Positions 22,499-30,757 of a DNA stretch of 64,000 bases are shown in pieces. The stretch comes from Clostridia bacterium. Lineage in GTDB: Bacteria; Bacillota; Clostridia; Monoglobales; Monoglobaceae. The notes below the pieces were generated by a model, which saw only the letters and a program-made list of their open reading frames with translations, was not told where the DNA came from and did not search any database. The stretch is from positions 1 through 64,000 of the forward strand of contig JAFYXJ010000006.1 in NCBI GenBank assembly GCA_017546205.1. The letters are read 5' to 3'. A program made the translations under genes and the position numbers. Every line of letters begins with the position of its first letter. Positions within the stretch are counted from its first letter, which is position 1.

Positions 22499-23149
22499 TT
22501 AGTTTCCTCCCTCTAAAAGTTCTACTCCCGACACTTTCTGGATACTGCGTTCCACCGCGTCTTTGGAGTTCTTCCAAGGTTCATCCTTAAACCGATAATC
22601 AAATTTACGAACAAACCAGTCCAAATCTTCTTCCACCCGTTCCATATGCTCCCGATGAAAGGGTTCCAGGGTTTCCATCATGGAACGGTAAGGTTTTTTC
22701 ATCAAATACTTTCTGCCTTTTTCCATCAGTTCCTGAAAATGCACCTGACAGAATCCCTGACCGGAAAGCACCTTTGCCCGAAACTCTTCTTCGGTTTTCC
22801 AAAGATAACAAAAGGTGGAAATATAACTTTCCATTCGCCCGTTCATCCGGTTGCAGGCATAGCAACTGTCGGTATGCTTTTCTTTGGCATTGCTGTTTAA
22901 GTACCGGAGTCTGGTCTGCAACATCAGAGCAAGGCCCAAACGGTTGCCCGATGCAAACATTTTGCGGTAATGGTGAGGGCAGAAGCCTGCCTTGTCCATC
23001 TCACCTCTGACATCTTCCTCCATGTAGGCAGGGCCTGTCACATAATCCAGAATTTCTTTTTCCAGTTTCCGCCAGAGTACACAGAATCCGCATTCTCCCG
23101 GATGGTCAAAGGCTTCATTGACCGGGATGGTATAAATTTTTTCTTTCAT
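22499..23149 (-). CDS. DUF6062 family cysteine-rich protein
   Basis: 216 residues with three repeated cysteine/histidine motifs: CGFCVLWRKLE, then GFCPHHYRKM, later CYACNRM and GFCQVHFQEL. These suggest two metal sites in a helical scaffold. It matches a family of unknown function common in Clostridia. The ATG at 23149 gives the natural start with an AAAGGA site. First gene of the coaX-panT operon; link to CoA metabolism is unknown. Confidence 0.8.
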   Translation of the reverse strand: MKEKIYTIPVNEAFDHPGECGFCVLWRKLEKEILDYVTGPAYMEEDVRGEMDKAGFCPHHYRKMFASGNRLGLALMLQTRLRYLNSNAKEKHTDSCYACNRMNGRMESYISTFCYLWKTEEEFRAKVLSGQGFCQVHFQELMEKGRKYLMKKPYRSMMETLEPFHREHMERVEEDLDWFVRKFDYRFKDEPWKNSKDAVERSIQKVSGVELLEGGN

Positions 23150-23210
23150 GGGCAATCGGTCCTTTCCCCCGTATTCTATCACAAAAAAACCATCAGGGCA
23201 AGGGGAAACT

Positions 23211-23239
23211 TGACAAATTTTGCAAAATTGGCTATAATC
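23211..23239 (+). promoter_or_regulatory. Promoter of the SLH protein gene
   Basis: TTGACA (23211-23216) and TATAAT (23234-23239), both consensus, spacer 17 bp. One of the best sigma-A promoters in the window. Confidence 0.85.
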
Positions 23240-23265
23240 ACCATGGAAAACAAGGAGGTATCTCT

Positions 23266-23904
23266 ATGCGAAATAAGTTGACAGCAGGCGTTCTTTGCTT
23301 GACACTTTGCCTGCTCACTCTTTGCACTCCCGTGTTTGCTGACAAAATTTCTTTTACCGACGTTCCTGCCAATGCATGGGAAGCACCTTATGTATATGAG
23401 CTGGCAAGCCGTAAGGTTGTCAGCGGATTCGGCGATGGAACCTTTGGCCCCAATCTGCCCGTTCAGCGGTGCGAATACGCCAAAATGCTGGTGGGTCTGG
23501 TTCCTCTTCCTTTAAGTGAAAGTCTGGTTTCTCCCTATGCGGACGTACCCAGAGACCAGTGGTATTTCCCCTATGTGAACAGTTGCCTGAAATACATTCC
23601 CGGCTATACCGTGAACGGAACGTTGCAGTTCCGTCCCGAATGGGATGCCACCCGTGAAGACGTGGCAACAGCACTGGTTAAGGTAAAGAAAATCAATCTG
23701 GAACCTTACAGCGATGCAGAATCCTATCTCAGAGAACGGTTTTCCGATGTGGATACCATCTCCACGCACAACCGCATCTATATTGCGGCGGCGGTGGATA
23801 AAGGTTACCTCACCGGCGATCAGGAAGGTACATTCCGCGGCAGTGCTTTGATTACCCGTGCAGAAGTATCTGCCATTCTCTGCCGTGCATTTCCAAGAAA
23901 ATAA
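23266..23904 (+). CDS. Secreted S-layer homology (SLH) domain protein
   Basis: 212 residues. A signal peptide (LTAGVLCLTLCLLTLC, then TPVFA) is followed by three SLH modules, each starting with an FTDV or YADV type turn (SFTDVPANAWEAPYVYELA; SPYADVPRDQWYFPYVN; FSDVDTISTHNRIYIAAAV) and containing G-x-G-D or similar loops. SLH modules bind pyruvylated wall polymers. With no other domain, it may be a minimal surface protein. Strong promoter and terminator suggest high expression. Confidence 0.9.
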   Translation: MRNKLTAGVLCLTLCLLTLCTPVFADKISFTDVPANAWEAPYVYELASRKVVSGFGDGTFGPNLPVQRCEYAKMLVGLVPLPLSESLVSPYADVPRDQWYFPYVNSCLKYIPGYTVNGTLQFRPEWDATREDVATALVKVKKINLEPYSDAESYLRERFSDVDTISTHNRIYIAAAVDKGYLTGDQEGTFRGSALITRAEVSAILCRAFPRK

Positions 23905-23942
23905 AAAATATCCACTCGCCTAGCCGAGTGGATATTTTTTTT
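23903..23942. terminator. Bidirectional intrinsic terminator
   Basis: AAAAAATATCCACTCG with CGAGTGGATATTTTTT, 16 bp perfect stem. It closes the SLH gene and virion island 2, whose last gene ends at 23947. Confidence 0.92.
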
Positions 23943-23946
23943 GCAC

Positions 23947-25050
23947 CTATTTGTAGAGTTTCACCTGGCTCAGACGGTTGCTGAGTTGCTCTCCTTCCAG
24001 TTGTTCCTGAAGCAGCGTTTCATAATACTTCAGGTACATCTGTTTCTGCAGATTGCCAAGGGCAAGCCCCTCCATCTGCAACAGGTTCTTTTCAGCAGTC
24101 TGATTGTTTTGCAGTTCTTTCCAGTTTTGTTCCCGATTCACTTTGTCCCGCTCCACATTGGATGCGTAAGTGCTGTTCAGGTTATCCCGCTCCTCCCGGT
24201 TGGCTTCTCTGGCATCCTGATACGCCAGTTTATACATATTGATAGCGGTCTCCAACAGTTTGACATCGTTCTGATACTCATCCCGATACTGCTGATAGGC
24301 ACGCTGTGCCAGTTGGGGAATGGTGTCGGCAATCTTCTTTGCATAGTACTGCTCCGCTTGTGCGGCAGCAGTAATTGCCGCTGAATTGGGAAGTCCGCCG
24401 GTCAGGGTTGCGTATTCTGCCAAAGCATTTTGCGATGCCCGGTTTCCTTCTGCCATGTATTGCTCTTTGTAGGCAAGGTAGACAGGATCCGACTCCGGGT
24501 CGTATTGAAACTCTTCCCGATTCTGCAACTGCTTCAGCAAATGATTGGCACGGGTGAGATACTGTTTCTGATACCCGTCCATCACTTCATTGGGAGATTC
24601 CAGTTGATTCCTTTGAGCAAGATTTTCTACCGATTGCTCTACTGCATCCCGATACGCCCAGGATTTCCCCTCATCGTCAATATACAGAATATCCAACGGC
24701 TTTCCGCCGATGGAAACGGTGCCGTTTCCGTAAGTCAGGGCATCAGCAGAAATTCCGTATCTGCCGGCACTGTCAGAAAAAGCATCACTGACACGGACAA
24801 TGGGATTTTTGCTGTCTTTGTAAAAGTTGACCAGACTTTGCTGAATGGCTTTTCCCGATGCGTAGGAAACCCCGTTCTCCTCATCCAGATAGGTGGGTGT
24901 CATCAACTTTTTTCCATCCAGCGTCACGGTATTATCGGCTTCATTATAGCCGATACGGTCATTGGAAAACCCCATGTTATTGAGGGTTTCCCTAATTTTG
25001 ACCGTTTCCCCCTCTGCGGGGGTTTTTTCTTTGTAAAACTTAAAAGGCAT
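23947..25050 (-). CDS. Coiled-coil virion protein with N-terminal repeats
   Basis: 367 residues. The first 150 contain two similar segments: NTVTLDGKKLMTPTYLDEEN, and later GTVSIGGKPLDILYIDDEG, each followed by a helix beginning near KA or RDAVEQS. Residues about 160-360 are almost all charged helix (EANREERDNLNSTYASNVER, KVNREQNWKELQNNQTAEKN), a coiled coil. Last gene of the operon. It could be an internal virion or ejection protein, or a tail needle; I do not recognise the family. The ATG at 25050 follows AGGAGG and overlaps the previous gene by 11 bp. Confidence 0.6.
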   Translation of the reverse strand: MPFKFYKEKTPAEGETVKIRETLNNMGFSNDRIGYNEADNTVTLDGKKLMTPTYLDEENGVSYASGKAIQQSLVNFYKDSKNPIVRVSDAFSDSAGRYGISADALTYGNGTVSIGGKPLDILYIDDEGKSWAYRDAVEQSVENLAQRNQLESPNEVMDGYQKQYLTRANHLLKQLQNREEFQYDPESDPVYLAYKEQYMAEGNRASQNALAEYATLTGGLPNSAAITAAAQAEQYYAKKIADTIPQLAQRAYQQYRDEYQNDVKLLETAINMYKLAYQDAREANREERDNLNSTYASNVERDKVNREQNWKELQNNQTAEKNLLQMEGLALGNLQKQMYLKYYETLLQEQLEGEQLSNRLSQVKLYK

Positions 25051-26689
25051 AGGTTTTTCCTCCTTGATAAACAGTGAGTTCCAGACCGTGAAGCACCACA
25101 GGTCCCTGCCCCTCAACACGAATGCGGAAACTGTCGCAGTTCTGGAACCGAATAGGCAGACGATGGCTTTTTCTGCCCTTAGAGGCGGAAAGCTCTCCGC
25201 AAGGGACAAACTCCCCGCCATCATGGGAAACCGAGACAGAAACCCTTGTTTTTTCTTCGGTATCCAGAAGCAAACGCAAGCAATTCGCTCCCTTTTGACG
25301 CATAGTCTCATAGGAAAGAGGCTGGGTCACCATCGACCAGTTCACCTGCTCTTCTCCTGCGTTGAATTGGAAAATCCCGTCTTTACAAACCCCGTAGAAT
25401 TTGCCGTCTGCCTGCATAAATTTGATAAAGGGCGTGTCATCCTCCCGTTGCCAGAGGTTTTTTTCCGGATCGTAAACAAGGAGATGTTTCTCCCCGTACC
25501 GCTGGGTAATGGCTAAGTAATAGCGCCTTCCGTCGGTGCCTCCGATTCCTCCCGCCATATTGATAGGCAATGCCTGGCTGATACAATAAGGTTCTCCGCC
25601 GGTATAGGCATATACCCCGTCAGGGGCAAGATAGTAAAGGACGCCCTGCAGTTGTACAAGACTTCGTCCATCCAGACAACCGCTCTCGGTATGTTTGGGA
25701 ATGGAAAAGTTTGCCGGACGGTCTCCGTACACATGATGGAGACAGGTTTGTTTGGTTGCAATGACCGCATTGCGGTAAGCGGTGATTCCGGTAAAGTCGC
25801 CGGGCGTGGTTACCGGTGCGTACCAACTGTCGCCGGCAAGTCCCTGAAAGGAATAAAAACTGCGAAAATCCCCCAGTGCTGACGCATAGATGTTTTCACC
25901 ATAAGCATCCGTTCCCCATAGCCGATTGTTATGAACCATAACATAGTTCATATCGGGGATATTGACGCTGACGGTGATGTCTCCCGGTTCTGTCACATTG
26001 CTGAAAACCGTTCTTTTTCCGTTTTTCGTATACAAAAGCAACTGTAGTTTTTGATCCGTTACATCATCTACCACAGCACTGACAATGGCATCTTCAAAAG
26101 CATAATCATTCCTGTTCGTCAGATTCACAGTATTGTTCCGAGCAATTCTGGATCCCTCAATCTGGACGCTTTCCCCTTTGCAGAAACTGCTGAATCCTCC
26201 GCCGTTGAACCGTTCCAGACAAGCGGTGCAGACTCCGGTCGCCGCATCCTGTTTGCCGTAAAAAGTGACGTCGGTCAGGGTGACACTTTTCTGTATCGGT
26301 TGCAAGGCATGGACCGCCTCTCCGGTTTCAGGATCCGGAGAGGAATCATAGTAAAGTTTATCAGGGAAAATCAGGATTTTCCCATTCATTTCCACCAAAG
26401 AGGTTCCGTTCAGGGAGCGATGAAAGGGCACCAGTTTTCCCTGATAATAAAATTGTCCGTCCTGCATGCCGGTAAACTTCAGAGGATCGCCGATAACGGA
26501 CGAAATACCCTGATACTGTGCCACTGTTTTTCTTGAGGGGCGTGCCGTCAGTGCCGGATATGCAGCGGCAGACAAATTCTCTGCCGCAGAAAGACTTTCC
26601 GGTGCCGGTGCATGCCGTAAATCAAGACCGCCAAACCGGAAAGTCAGATGAGTTTCGCTGCCGTTTGTCTTGATAGGCGGCAAAAACAT
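25040..26689 (-). CDS. Beta-propeller-like phage tail or stabilisation protein
   Basis: 549 residues, beta-rich throughout. Repeated short strands with aromatic endings (QDGQFYYQGKLVPF, VEMNGKILIFPDKLYYDS, VMVHNNRLWGTDAYGENIY, LVQLQGVLYYLAPDGVYAYT, KFYGVCKDGIFQFN) suggest a propeller, as in podovirus tail-hub or nozzle-plug proteins. It is encoded after the adaptor, which fits a tail position. Function is inferred from composition and order. Confidence 0.6.
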   Translation of the reverse strand: MFLPPIKTNGSETHLTFRFGGLDLRHAPAPESLSAAENLSAAAYPALTARPSRKTVAQYQGISSVIGDPLKFTGMQDGQFYYQGKLVPFHRSLNGTSLVEMNGKILIFPDKLYYDSSPDPETGEAVHALQPIQKSVTLTDVTFYGKQDAATGVCTACLERFNGGGFSSFCKGESVQIEGSRIARNNTVNLTNRNDYAFEDAIVSAVVDDVTDQKLQLLLYTKNGKRTVFSNVTEPGDITVSVNIPDMNYVMVHNNRLWGTDAYGENIYASALGDFRSFYSFQGLAGDSWYAPVTTPGDFTGITAYRNAVIATKQTCLHHVYGDRPANFSIPKHTESGCLDGRSLVQLQGVLYYLAPDGVYAYTGGEPYCISQALPINMAGGIGGTDGRRYYLAITQRYGEKHLLVYDPEKNLWQREDDTPFIKFMQADGKFYGVCKDGIFQFNAGEEQVNWSMVTQPLSYETMRQKGANCLRLLLDTEEKTRVSVSVSHDGGEFVPCGELSASKGRKSHRLPIRFQNCDSFRIRVEGQGPVVLHGLELTVYQGGKTYAF

Positions 26690-26734
26690 AGAACATTCCT
26701 CCTTTTACAGGATTGGCTGTACTGTAACGGGCGG

Positions 26735-27484
26735 TTACCAATACTTGCGAAACTGTGCTGCAGAGGTCAAGGGCGCACGGTTTTTGTAGTCCCTGCGCAA
26801 GGCGTCCCACAGTTGATTATACTGTGCCATGTGAGCGCCGTATGCGGCATAATCATGCTGATAAAGTGCCATCTTGGCAAGCATATATTCCACATACATG
26901 CCGTCATAAGGTGCCTCTACCTGAAGTTCGTCGCATGCTACCCGCCGAATGGCGAGGGGCACGGCGGACTCGGATACAAAAGTATCCTCGTCCACCACCA
27001 GCCCGTCATAGACTGTATCCACGACAGCACAGCGTTTTGCCTTGCTCCAGTCCGGCGTATCCTTGACGGAATCCAGCCGTACCCATTCCAGAATATCCCC
27101 GTCCTCGAAAGGGGTTGGTGCGGTGCGGATAAAATTCTCACTCAGGTCAAAACAACCTACCAGTTCTATCTGGCGGGTAGGCTGATGGGATTCCAGAAAT
27201 ACCAGACGCAGCCGACCGCTTCCGCCCAATGCCGAAAAGGAGCGTAAATCTTCTTTATCCAGAGGTTTCCCGTTCAAAAAGGCAATCTCCACATCATCAG
27301 GAGATACCCCGTCGGGCATATCCACCTCTCCGTCGGTCATCACCGTTTCCACAGCGAGATACCGCTTGATAATTTCCCGTCGGATGGAGGCGCTGACCTC
27401 ATCACACCAACGGATTTTTTCTTCCAGCGTGTAGGCGTTGGGGGAAAGACTGTCCGCCATGGCAATTGCTTCTGTCAATTGCAT
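26735..27484 (-). CDS. Head-tail adaptor-like protein
   Basis: 249 residues. The N-terminal helices (LTEAIAMADSLSPNAYTLEE, KIRWCDEVSASIRREIIKRY) resemble adaptor (gp4/gp6-like) connectors, followed by a beta-rich insert and a C-terminal helical part (MYVEYMLAKMALYQHDYAAY, YNQLWDALRRDYKNR). It follows the capsid and a 78-residue protein, the usual place for a connector. The ATG at 27484 is preferred; the GTG at 27493 lies in the AGGTGA ribosome site. Confidence 0.65.
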   Translation of the reverse strand: MQLTEAIAMADSLSPNAYTLEEKIRWCDEVSASIRREIIKRYLAVETVMTDGEVDMPDGVSPDDVEIAFLNGKPLDKEDLRSFSALGGSGRLRLVFLESHQPTRQIELVGCFDLSENFIRTAPTPFEDGDILEWVRLDSVKDTPDWSKAKRCAVVDTVYDGLVVDEDTFVSESAVPLAIRRVACDELQVEAPYDGMYVEYMLAKMALYQHDYAAYGAHMAQYNQLWDALRRDYKNRAPLTSAAQFRKYW

Positions 27485-27493
27485 CTTGATCAC

Positions 27494-27730
27494 CTACCCC
27501 TTCAGACTTTCCAGATACTCCTCCGCCGCAAGTTCCTGCTTGTGACTGCGTTCCAGAACCAATGCCACATTTCTGGGCACCATAACCGAAACGCCTCTTT
27601 GAATCTGGTAATTGACACCGTTGACGGTAACCGTCACAGCATCTTTGTAACGACTGTTGTCTTTCATCAAAAGCACCGGAACCAGTTCCTTATAGTAGGC
27701 CTCAGGTGCTGTTTTCTTTTTTGCTGCCAT
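27494..27730 (-). CDS. Small conserved phage protein next to N4gp56-type capsid
   Basis: 78 residues, basic start (MAAKKKTAPEAYYKELVPVL) and a short beta-strand core (AVTVTVNGVNYQIQRGVSVM, VPRNVALVLERS). Proteins of this type regularly sit beside N4gp56-family capsid genes; the compact beta fold suggests a capsid-decoration or structural role, which is inference. Confidence 0.65.
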   Translation of the reverse strand: MAAKKKTAPEAYYKELVPVLLMKDNSRYKDAVTVTVNGVNYQIQRGVSVMVPRNVALVLERSHKQELAAEEYLESLKG

Positions 27731-27748
27731 GGATATCTACCTCCTGAA

Positions 27749-28981
27749 TTAGTAACTTGAAGTGGTCTCTACCCGAACCATAAATTCAGGAGAGAGAATT
27801 TCTGCAGTCTGGGTCGCTTTCCAACCAACGGTGCTTCTCTGGTCCAGAGGATCCCCGGTGCCGGCGCTTCCCTTCTGTTTCAAAATGGTGGTCAGACCGC
27901 CGCCCTCAACTGAAGTGACACCATATGCGTTCTGTCCCAAAAAGAGTGTGGAATATACCGCTCTGCCGTCTTTACCGGTGCCGGATGCATAAATCGCAGA
28001 ACCTGCCGCTACCGTTGCATCAGGGTTTTCACTGAGGGTAATGGTTGCATCTCCTGCAGGACCTGCAGTAAAGCCCGCTACGGTATAATCAAAGCCGTTG
28101 ATATTGATGCTTGCGCCGTTTAAGTAGGTACTGTCGGATTCCAGAACCTCTTCGCAAAGAGTAAGTACCTTACCCTCCACCTTGGCAATGGTCAATACAT
28201 TGGGGTCGCCGGATGTAAGGGTTTCGGGGTTTCTTAAGGGGTTGGCACGGAAAATCTTTGCCTCGGTGGATTCAACGAAAACCACACCGTGAATTTTTCC
28301 GATGGTTCCCTGATACCAGTCTTCCGGATCCACATTCTGCTTAATGGCTTTCCATTCCGGGTCGTTGGTCAGGTCGTTTGCCACATCCGGATGGATAATA
28401 GCAACATAACAACCATCCTTAAAAGGTGTTGCATTGTTTCGTTTCAGGGTTGCAACGGCTCTCTTGACTGCCGCAACGGTCAGGTAATCGTTTTCGCCGT
28501 CGGCATTTCCGCCTACCAGCAAACTGCGGTCTGCTTTGCCGTCGCCGTACTGCACATTGGTGCCTGCACTGATTTTTTCACGAATGACCGTGTCCAGGGT
28601 TCTGCCTGCCTGGTCGCCCAGAACAGCCTGTGTTTCGCTGATAACCGCGTCAACCGAGGTCAAAGTCAGCATATCGGACAAGGTTACGTAGTCACCGTAC
28701 TGTTCTACGGTAGATTCTACTGTGGTTACATTCAGGGTGTTGCCCTTGGGGGTTACGCCCTCAGACAGCGGAACCAACGCTTTGGGAAGCGGGCTGAAAC
28801 GACGGAACTCGATGGTTTTGCCGTTACCCTGGGGAATGGGTTTCTGCTGGCCGAACTGTGCGTGTACCAGTTTGGGACTGGCGAAACGAATCAACGCACG
28901 GTCATAATAAGTTTTCATTTCCGGTGTCAGGTCATTGCCCAACCGGTTGGTCTGGGTTGTCTGTACATTGAGATTACTCAT
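27749..28981 (-). CDS. N4gp56-family major capsid protein
   Basis: 410 residues. The N-terminus (LGNDLTPEMKTYYDRALIRF, FASPKLVHAQFGQQKPIPQG) and the core (GKTIEFRRFSPLPKALVPL, SEGVTPKGNTLNVTTVESTV, GRTLDTVIREKISAGTNVQY) are hallmarks of the N4gp56 HK97-fold capsid family, found in podovirus-like clostridial phages. Length is normal. The ATG at 28981 has AGGAGG at good distance; the ATG six bases upstream is too close. It is the strongest evidence that the island encodes particles. Confidence 0.92.
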   Translation of the reverse strand: MSNLNVQTTQTNRLGNDLTPEMKTYYDRALIRFASPKLVHAQFGQQKPIPQGNGKTIEFRRFSPLPKALVPLSEGVTPKGNTLNVTTVESTVEQYGDYVTLSDMLTLTSVDAVISETQAVLGDQAGRTLDTVIREKISAGTNVQYGDGKADRSLLVGGNADGENDYLTVAAVKRAVATLKRNNATPFKDGCYVAIIHPDVANDLTNDPEWKAIKQNVDPEDWYQGTIGKIHGVVFVESTEAKIFRANPLRNPETLTSGDPNVLTIAKVEGKVLTLCEEVLESDSTYLNGASININGFDYTVAGFTAGPAGDATITLSENPDATVAAGSAIYASGTGKDGRAVYSTLFLGQNAYGVTSVEGGGLTTILKQKGSAGTGDPLDQRSTVGWKATQTAEILSPEFMVRVETTSSY

Positions 28982-29005
28982 AGACATGTTCCTCCTTTGG
29001 TTTGA

Positions 29006-29404
29006 TTAAAATGTGATAGTTTCGCCTTTCTTGACACGCTCGATGATGGCATCGATTTCTTTGTCAGAAAGGTCTTTCGGGTTTTTTCTGGCAATGGCGG
29101 GACGGCTTTTGCCGGCACCGTTTTCCAGAACCCTTTCCTGCTTGTTCTGTTGTGTCTGAGTTTCTTCTTTGGGAGCAGTTTTTAAAAGTTCCTCTTTGTG
29201 GCACAACAGATAGGCGTCCTCCACCGAAATGCCGTTTCCCCAGACATAATTGACAAACTGAGAATTCTCCATCTCCTTCGCCATATCAAAGTTGGGATTT
29301 TTTTCGGCAAACGCCTTTCTTTCTTCCTCAATCTCCGCATTTCTGCGAGCGATTTCGGGGTTTTCTTTGGCAACCTTTTCTTTGTTGCCGTTTGCATGAA
29401 ACAT
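29006..29404 (-). CDS. Putative capsid scaffold protein
   Basis: 132 residues, highly charged helix throughout (KEKVAKENPEIARRNAEIEE, ERKAFAEKNPNFDMAKEMEN), with a basic C-terminal tail (SRPAIARKNPKDLSDKEIDA, then IIERVKKGETITF). Charged helical proteins with a short basic end directly upstream of the capsid gene are usually scaffolds. First gene of the operon; AAGGAGGAA precedes the ATG at 29404. No sequence family recognised, so the role rests on position and composition. Confidence 0.65.
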   Translation of the reverse strand: MFHANGNKEKVAKENPEIARRNAEIEEERKAFAEKNPNFDMAKEMENSQFVNYVWGNGISVEDAYLLCHKEELLKTAPKEETQTQQNKQERVLENGAGKSRPAIARKNPKDLSDKEIDAIIERVKKGETITF

Positions 29405-29464
29405 GCAAATTCCTCCTTTCGGGACAATGTAAACAGGAAGTGGCATCTCCCCGTTCCATGTTCC

Positions 29465-29497
29465 ATTGTAAAAGAAAAAAAGTGCCACCGATTGCCA
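29465..29497 (-). promoter_or_regulatory. Late promoter 2 (scaffold-capsid operon)
   Basis: Minus strand: TGGCA (29497-29493), 5 bp, TGGCAC (29487-29482), 11 bp, TACAAT (29470-29465). Same spacing as late promoters 1 and 3, and like 1 it is preceded by an A/T-rich run ending in TTTTTTC. Confidence 0.72.
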
Positions 29498-29563
29498 TGG
29501 TTGAAAAAAGATTTTTTCCTAAAAATTTTTTAGAAAAAAGTTTGAAAAATAAGGAAAAAATGC

Positions 29564-29592
29564 TTGCCCTTCCGCACCCCTTATGGTATAAT
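29564..29592 (+). promoter_or_regulatory. dnaN promoter
   Basis: TTGCCC (29564-29569), 17 bp, TATAAT (29587-29592), about 50 bases before dnaN. It lies right after the divergent late promoter 2, so dnaN has its own promoter instead of reading through from dnaA. Confidence 0.75.
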
Positions 29593-29644
29593 AAACACAA
29601 TATGATTTGTAACTTCTGTTCCGTTTTTAAGGAGGCATTTTCGG

Positions 29645-30757
29645 ATGAAAATTTTATGCGATTGCGACAGACTACACGAGGCGGTTTCCACCGTTTCCAG
29701 AGCCGTTTCCGGCAGAAGCAGTCTGAGTGTTCTGGAGGGTATTTTCTTCAAAGCATCGGCAGACGGCACCCTGACTTTGGTGGGCAACGATCTGGAAATC
29801 GGGATTGAGGCAACCATGGAAGCGACCGTGCACGAGGCGGGCGAGGTTGTGCTCAATGCCAAAATGATTGCGGGCATTGTCCGCGCCCTGCCTGACCAAC
29901 GTGTCAGCATTGAAGTCAACGACAAGCATCTGGCTTTGATTAAAAGCGGTTCTGCAAAATTTGAAATTGCAGGCATCTCTCCTGCAGAATTTCCGGATTT
30001 GCCGGTGGTGGAATCGGAATACGCCATCGCCCTTCCCGGTGCTATGTTAAAAGACATGATTGCCAAAACCATTTTTGCAGTTGCCGTTACCGACAACAAC
30101 CCCATCTTGACCGGCTGTCTTCTGGAAATTTCCAAGCAGGGGCTGACCATGGTTGCTCTGGACGGATATCGGATGGCAATCCGCCGTGCGGAACTGGCGA
30201 ATGATTTTGAAGAGAAAAAGATGATTATCCCCGAAAAGTCTCTGGCAGAGCTTGCGCGGATTCTGGGTGATACGGAGGAAGATGTCAACATTCTGGCAAC
30301 CGGCCGTCATGCAATCTTTATGTTCCGCAACTACCGGATGGTTACCCGCCTGATTGAGGGCAACTACTTTAACTATGAAGCGGCAATCCCCAAAGATTAT
30401 GAAATGGAAATTGCCTGCTCCTCCAAAAAACTCACCGACTCCATCCAGCGTGCATCCTTGATTATCTTAAACGACATGGTGAAAAGTCCGGTGAAATTCC
30501 TGGTGGAGGACGGCAACATCAACATTTCCGGTACCACCCCTGCCGGAAGCGTGGACGACAATATTCCTGTCAACATTAAGGACAAGTCCTTGGAAATCGG
30601 TTTCTACAACCGGTATCTTCTGGAGGCATTCCGTGTGATTGATACCGACGAGGTGCGTCTGCAGTTGAAGGCACCCACCTCTCCGCTGGTGATTCTTCCG
30701 CCGGAGGGTGACGGATTCCTTTACCTGATTCTGCCTCTGAGACTGAAGACAGAATAA
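29645..30757 (+). CDS. dnaN: DNA polymerase III beta subunit (sliding clamp)
   Basis: 370 residues, three tandem clamp domains. The start MKILCDCDRLHEAVSTVSRA and the end GDGFLYLILPLRL are typical, with FEIAGISPAEFPDLP in domain 2 and the clamp pocket residues near KSPVKFLVEDG. Homodimeric ring that tethers polymerase to DNA. Ends with TAATG overlapping the recF start. In most Firmicutes dnaA precedes it; here it is preceded by virion island 2. Confidence 0.97.
   Translation: MKILCDCDRLHEAVSTVSRAVSGRSSLSVLEGIFFKASADGTLTLVGNDLEIGIEATMEATVHEAGEVVLNAKMIAGIVRALPDQRVSIEVNDKHLALIKSGSAKFEIAGISPAEFPDLPVVESEYAIALPGAMLKDMIAKTIFAVAVTDNNPILTGCLLEISKQGLTMVALDGYRMAIRRAELANDFEEKKMIIPEKSLAELARILGDTEEDVNILATGRHAIFMFRNYRMVTRLIEGNYFNYEAAIPKDYEMEIACSSKKLTDSIQRASLIILNDMVKSPVKFLVEDGNINISGTTPAGSVDDNIPVNIKDKSLEIGFYNRYLLEAFRVIDTDEVRLQLKAPTSPLVILPPEGDGFLYLILPLRLKTE

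Larger units (their letters stand above)
23947..29497 (-). mobile_element. Virion island 2: scaffold, capsid, adaptor and tail-like genes
   Basis: Six intact minus-strand genes in one operon from late promoter 2, between an SLH gene and dnaN. It holds the N4gp56-type major capsid protein, putative scaffold, adaptor, propeller-like and coiled-coil proteins. It lacks terminase and portal, which are in island 1, 11 kb away. No integrase, lysis or repressor gene is here. Confidence 0.82.
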
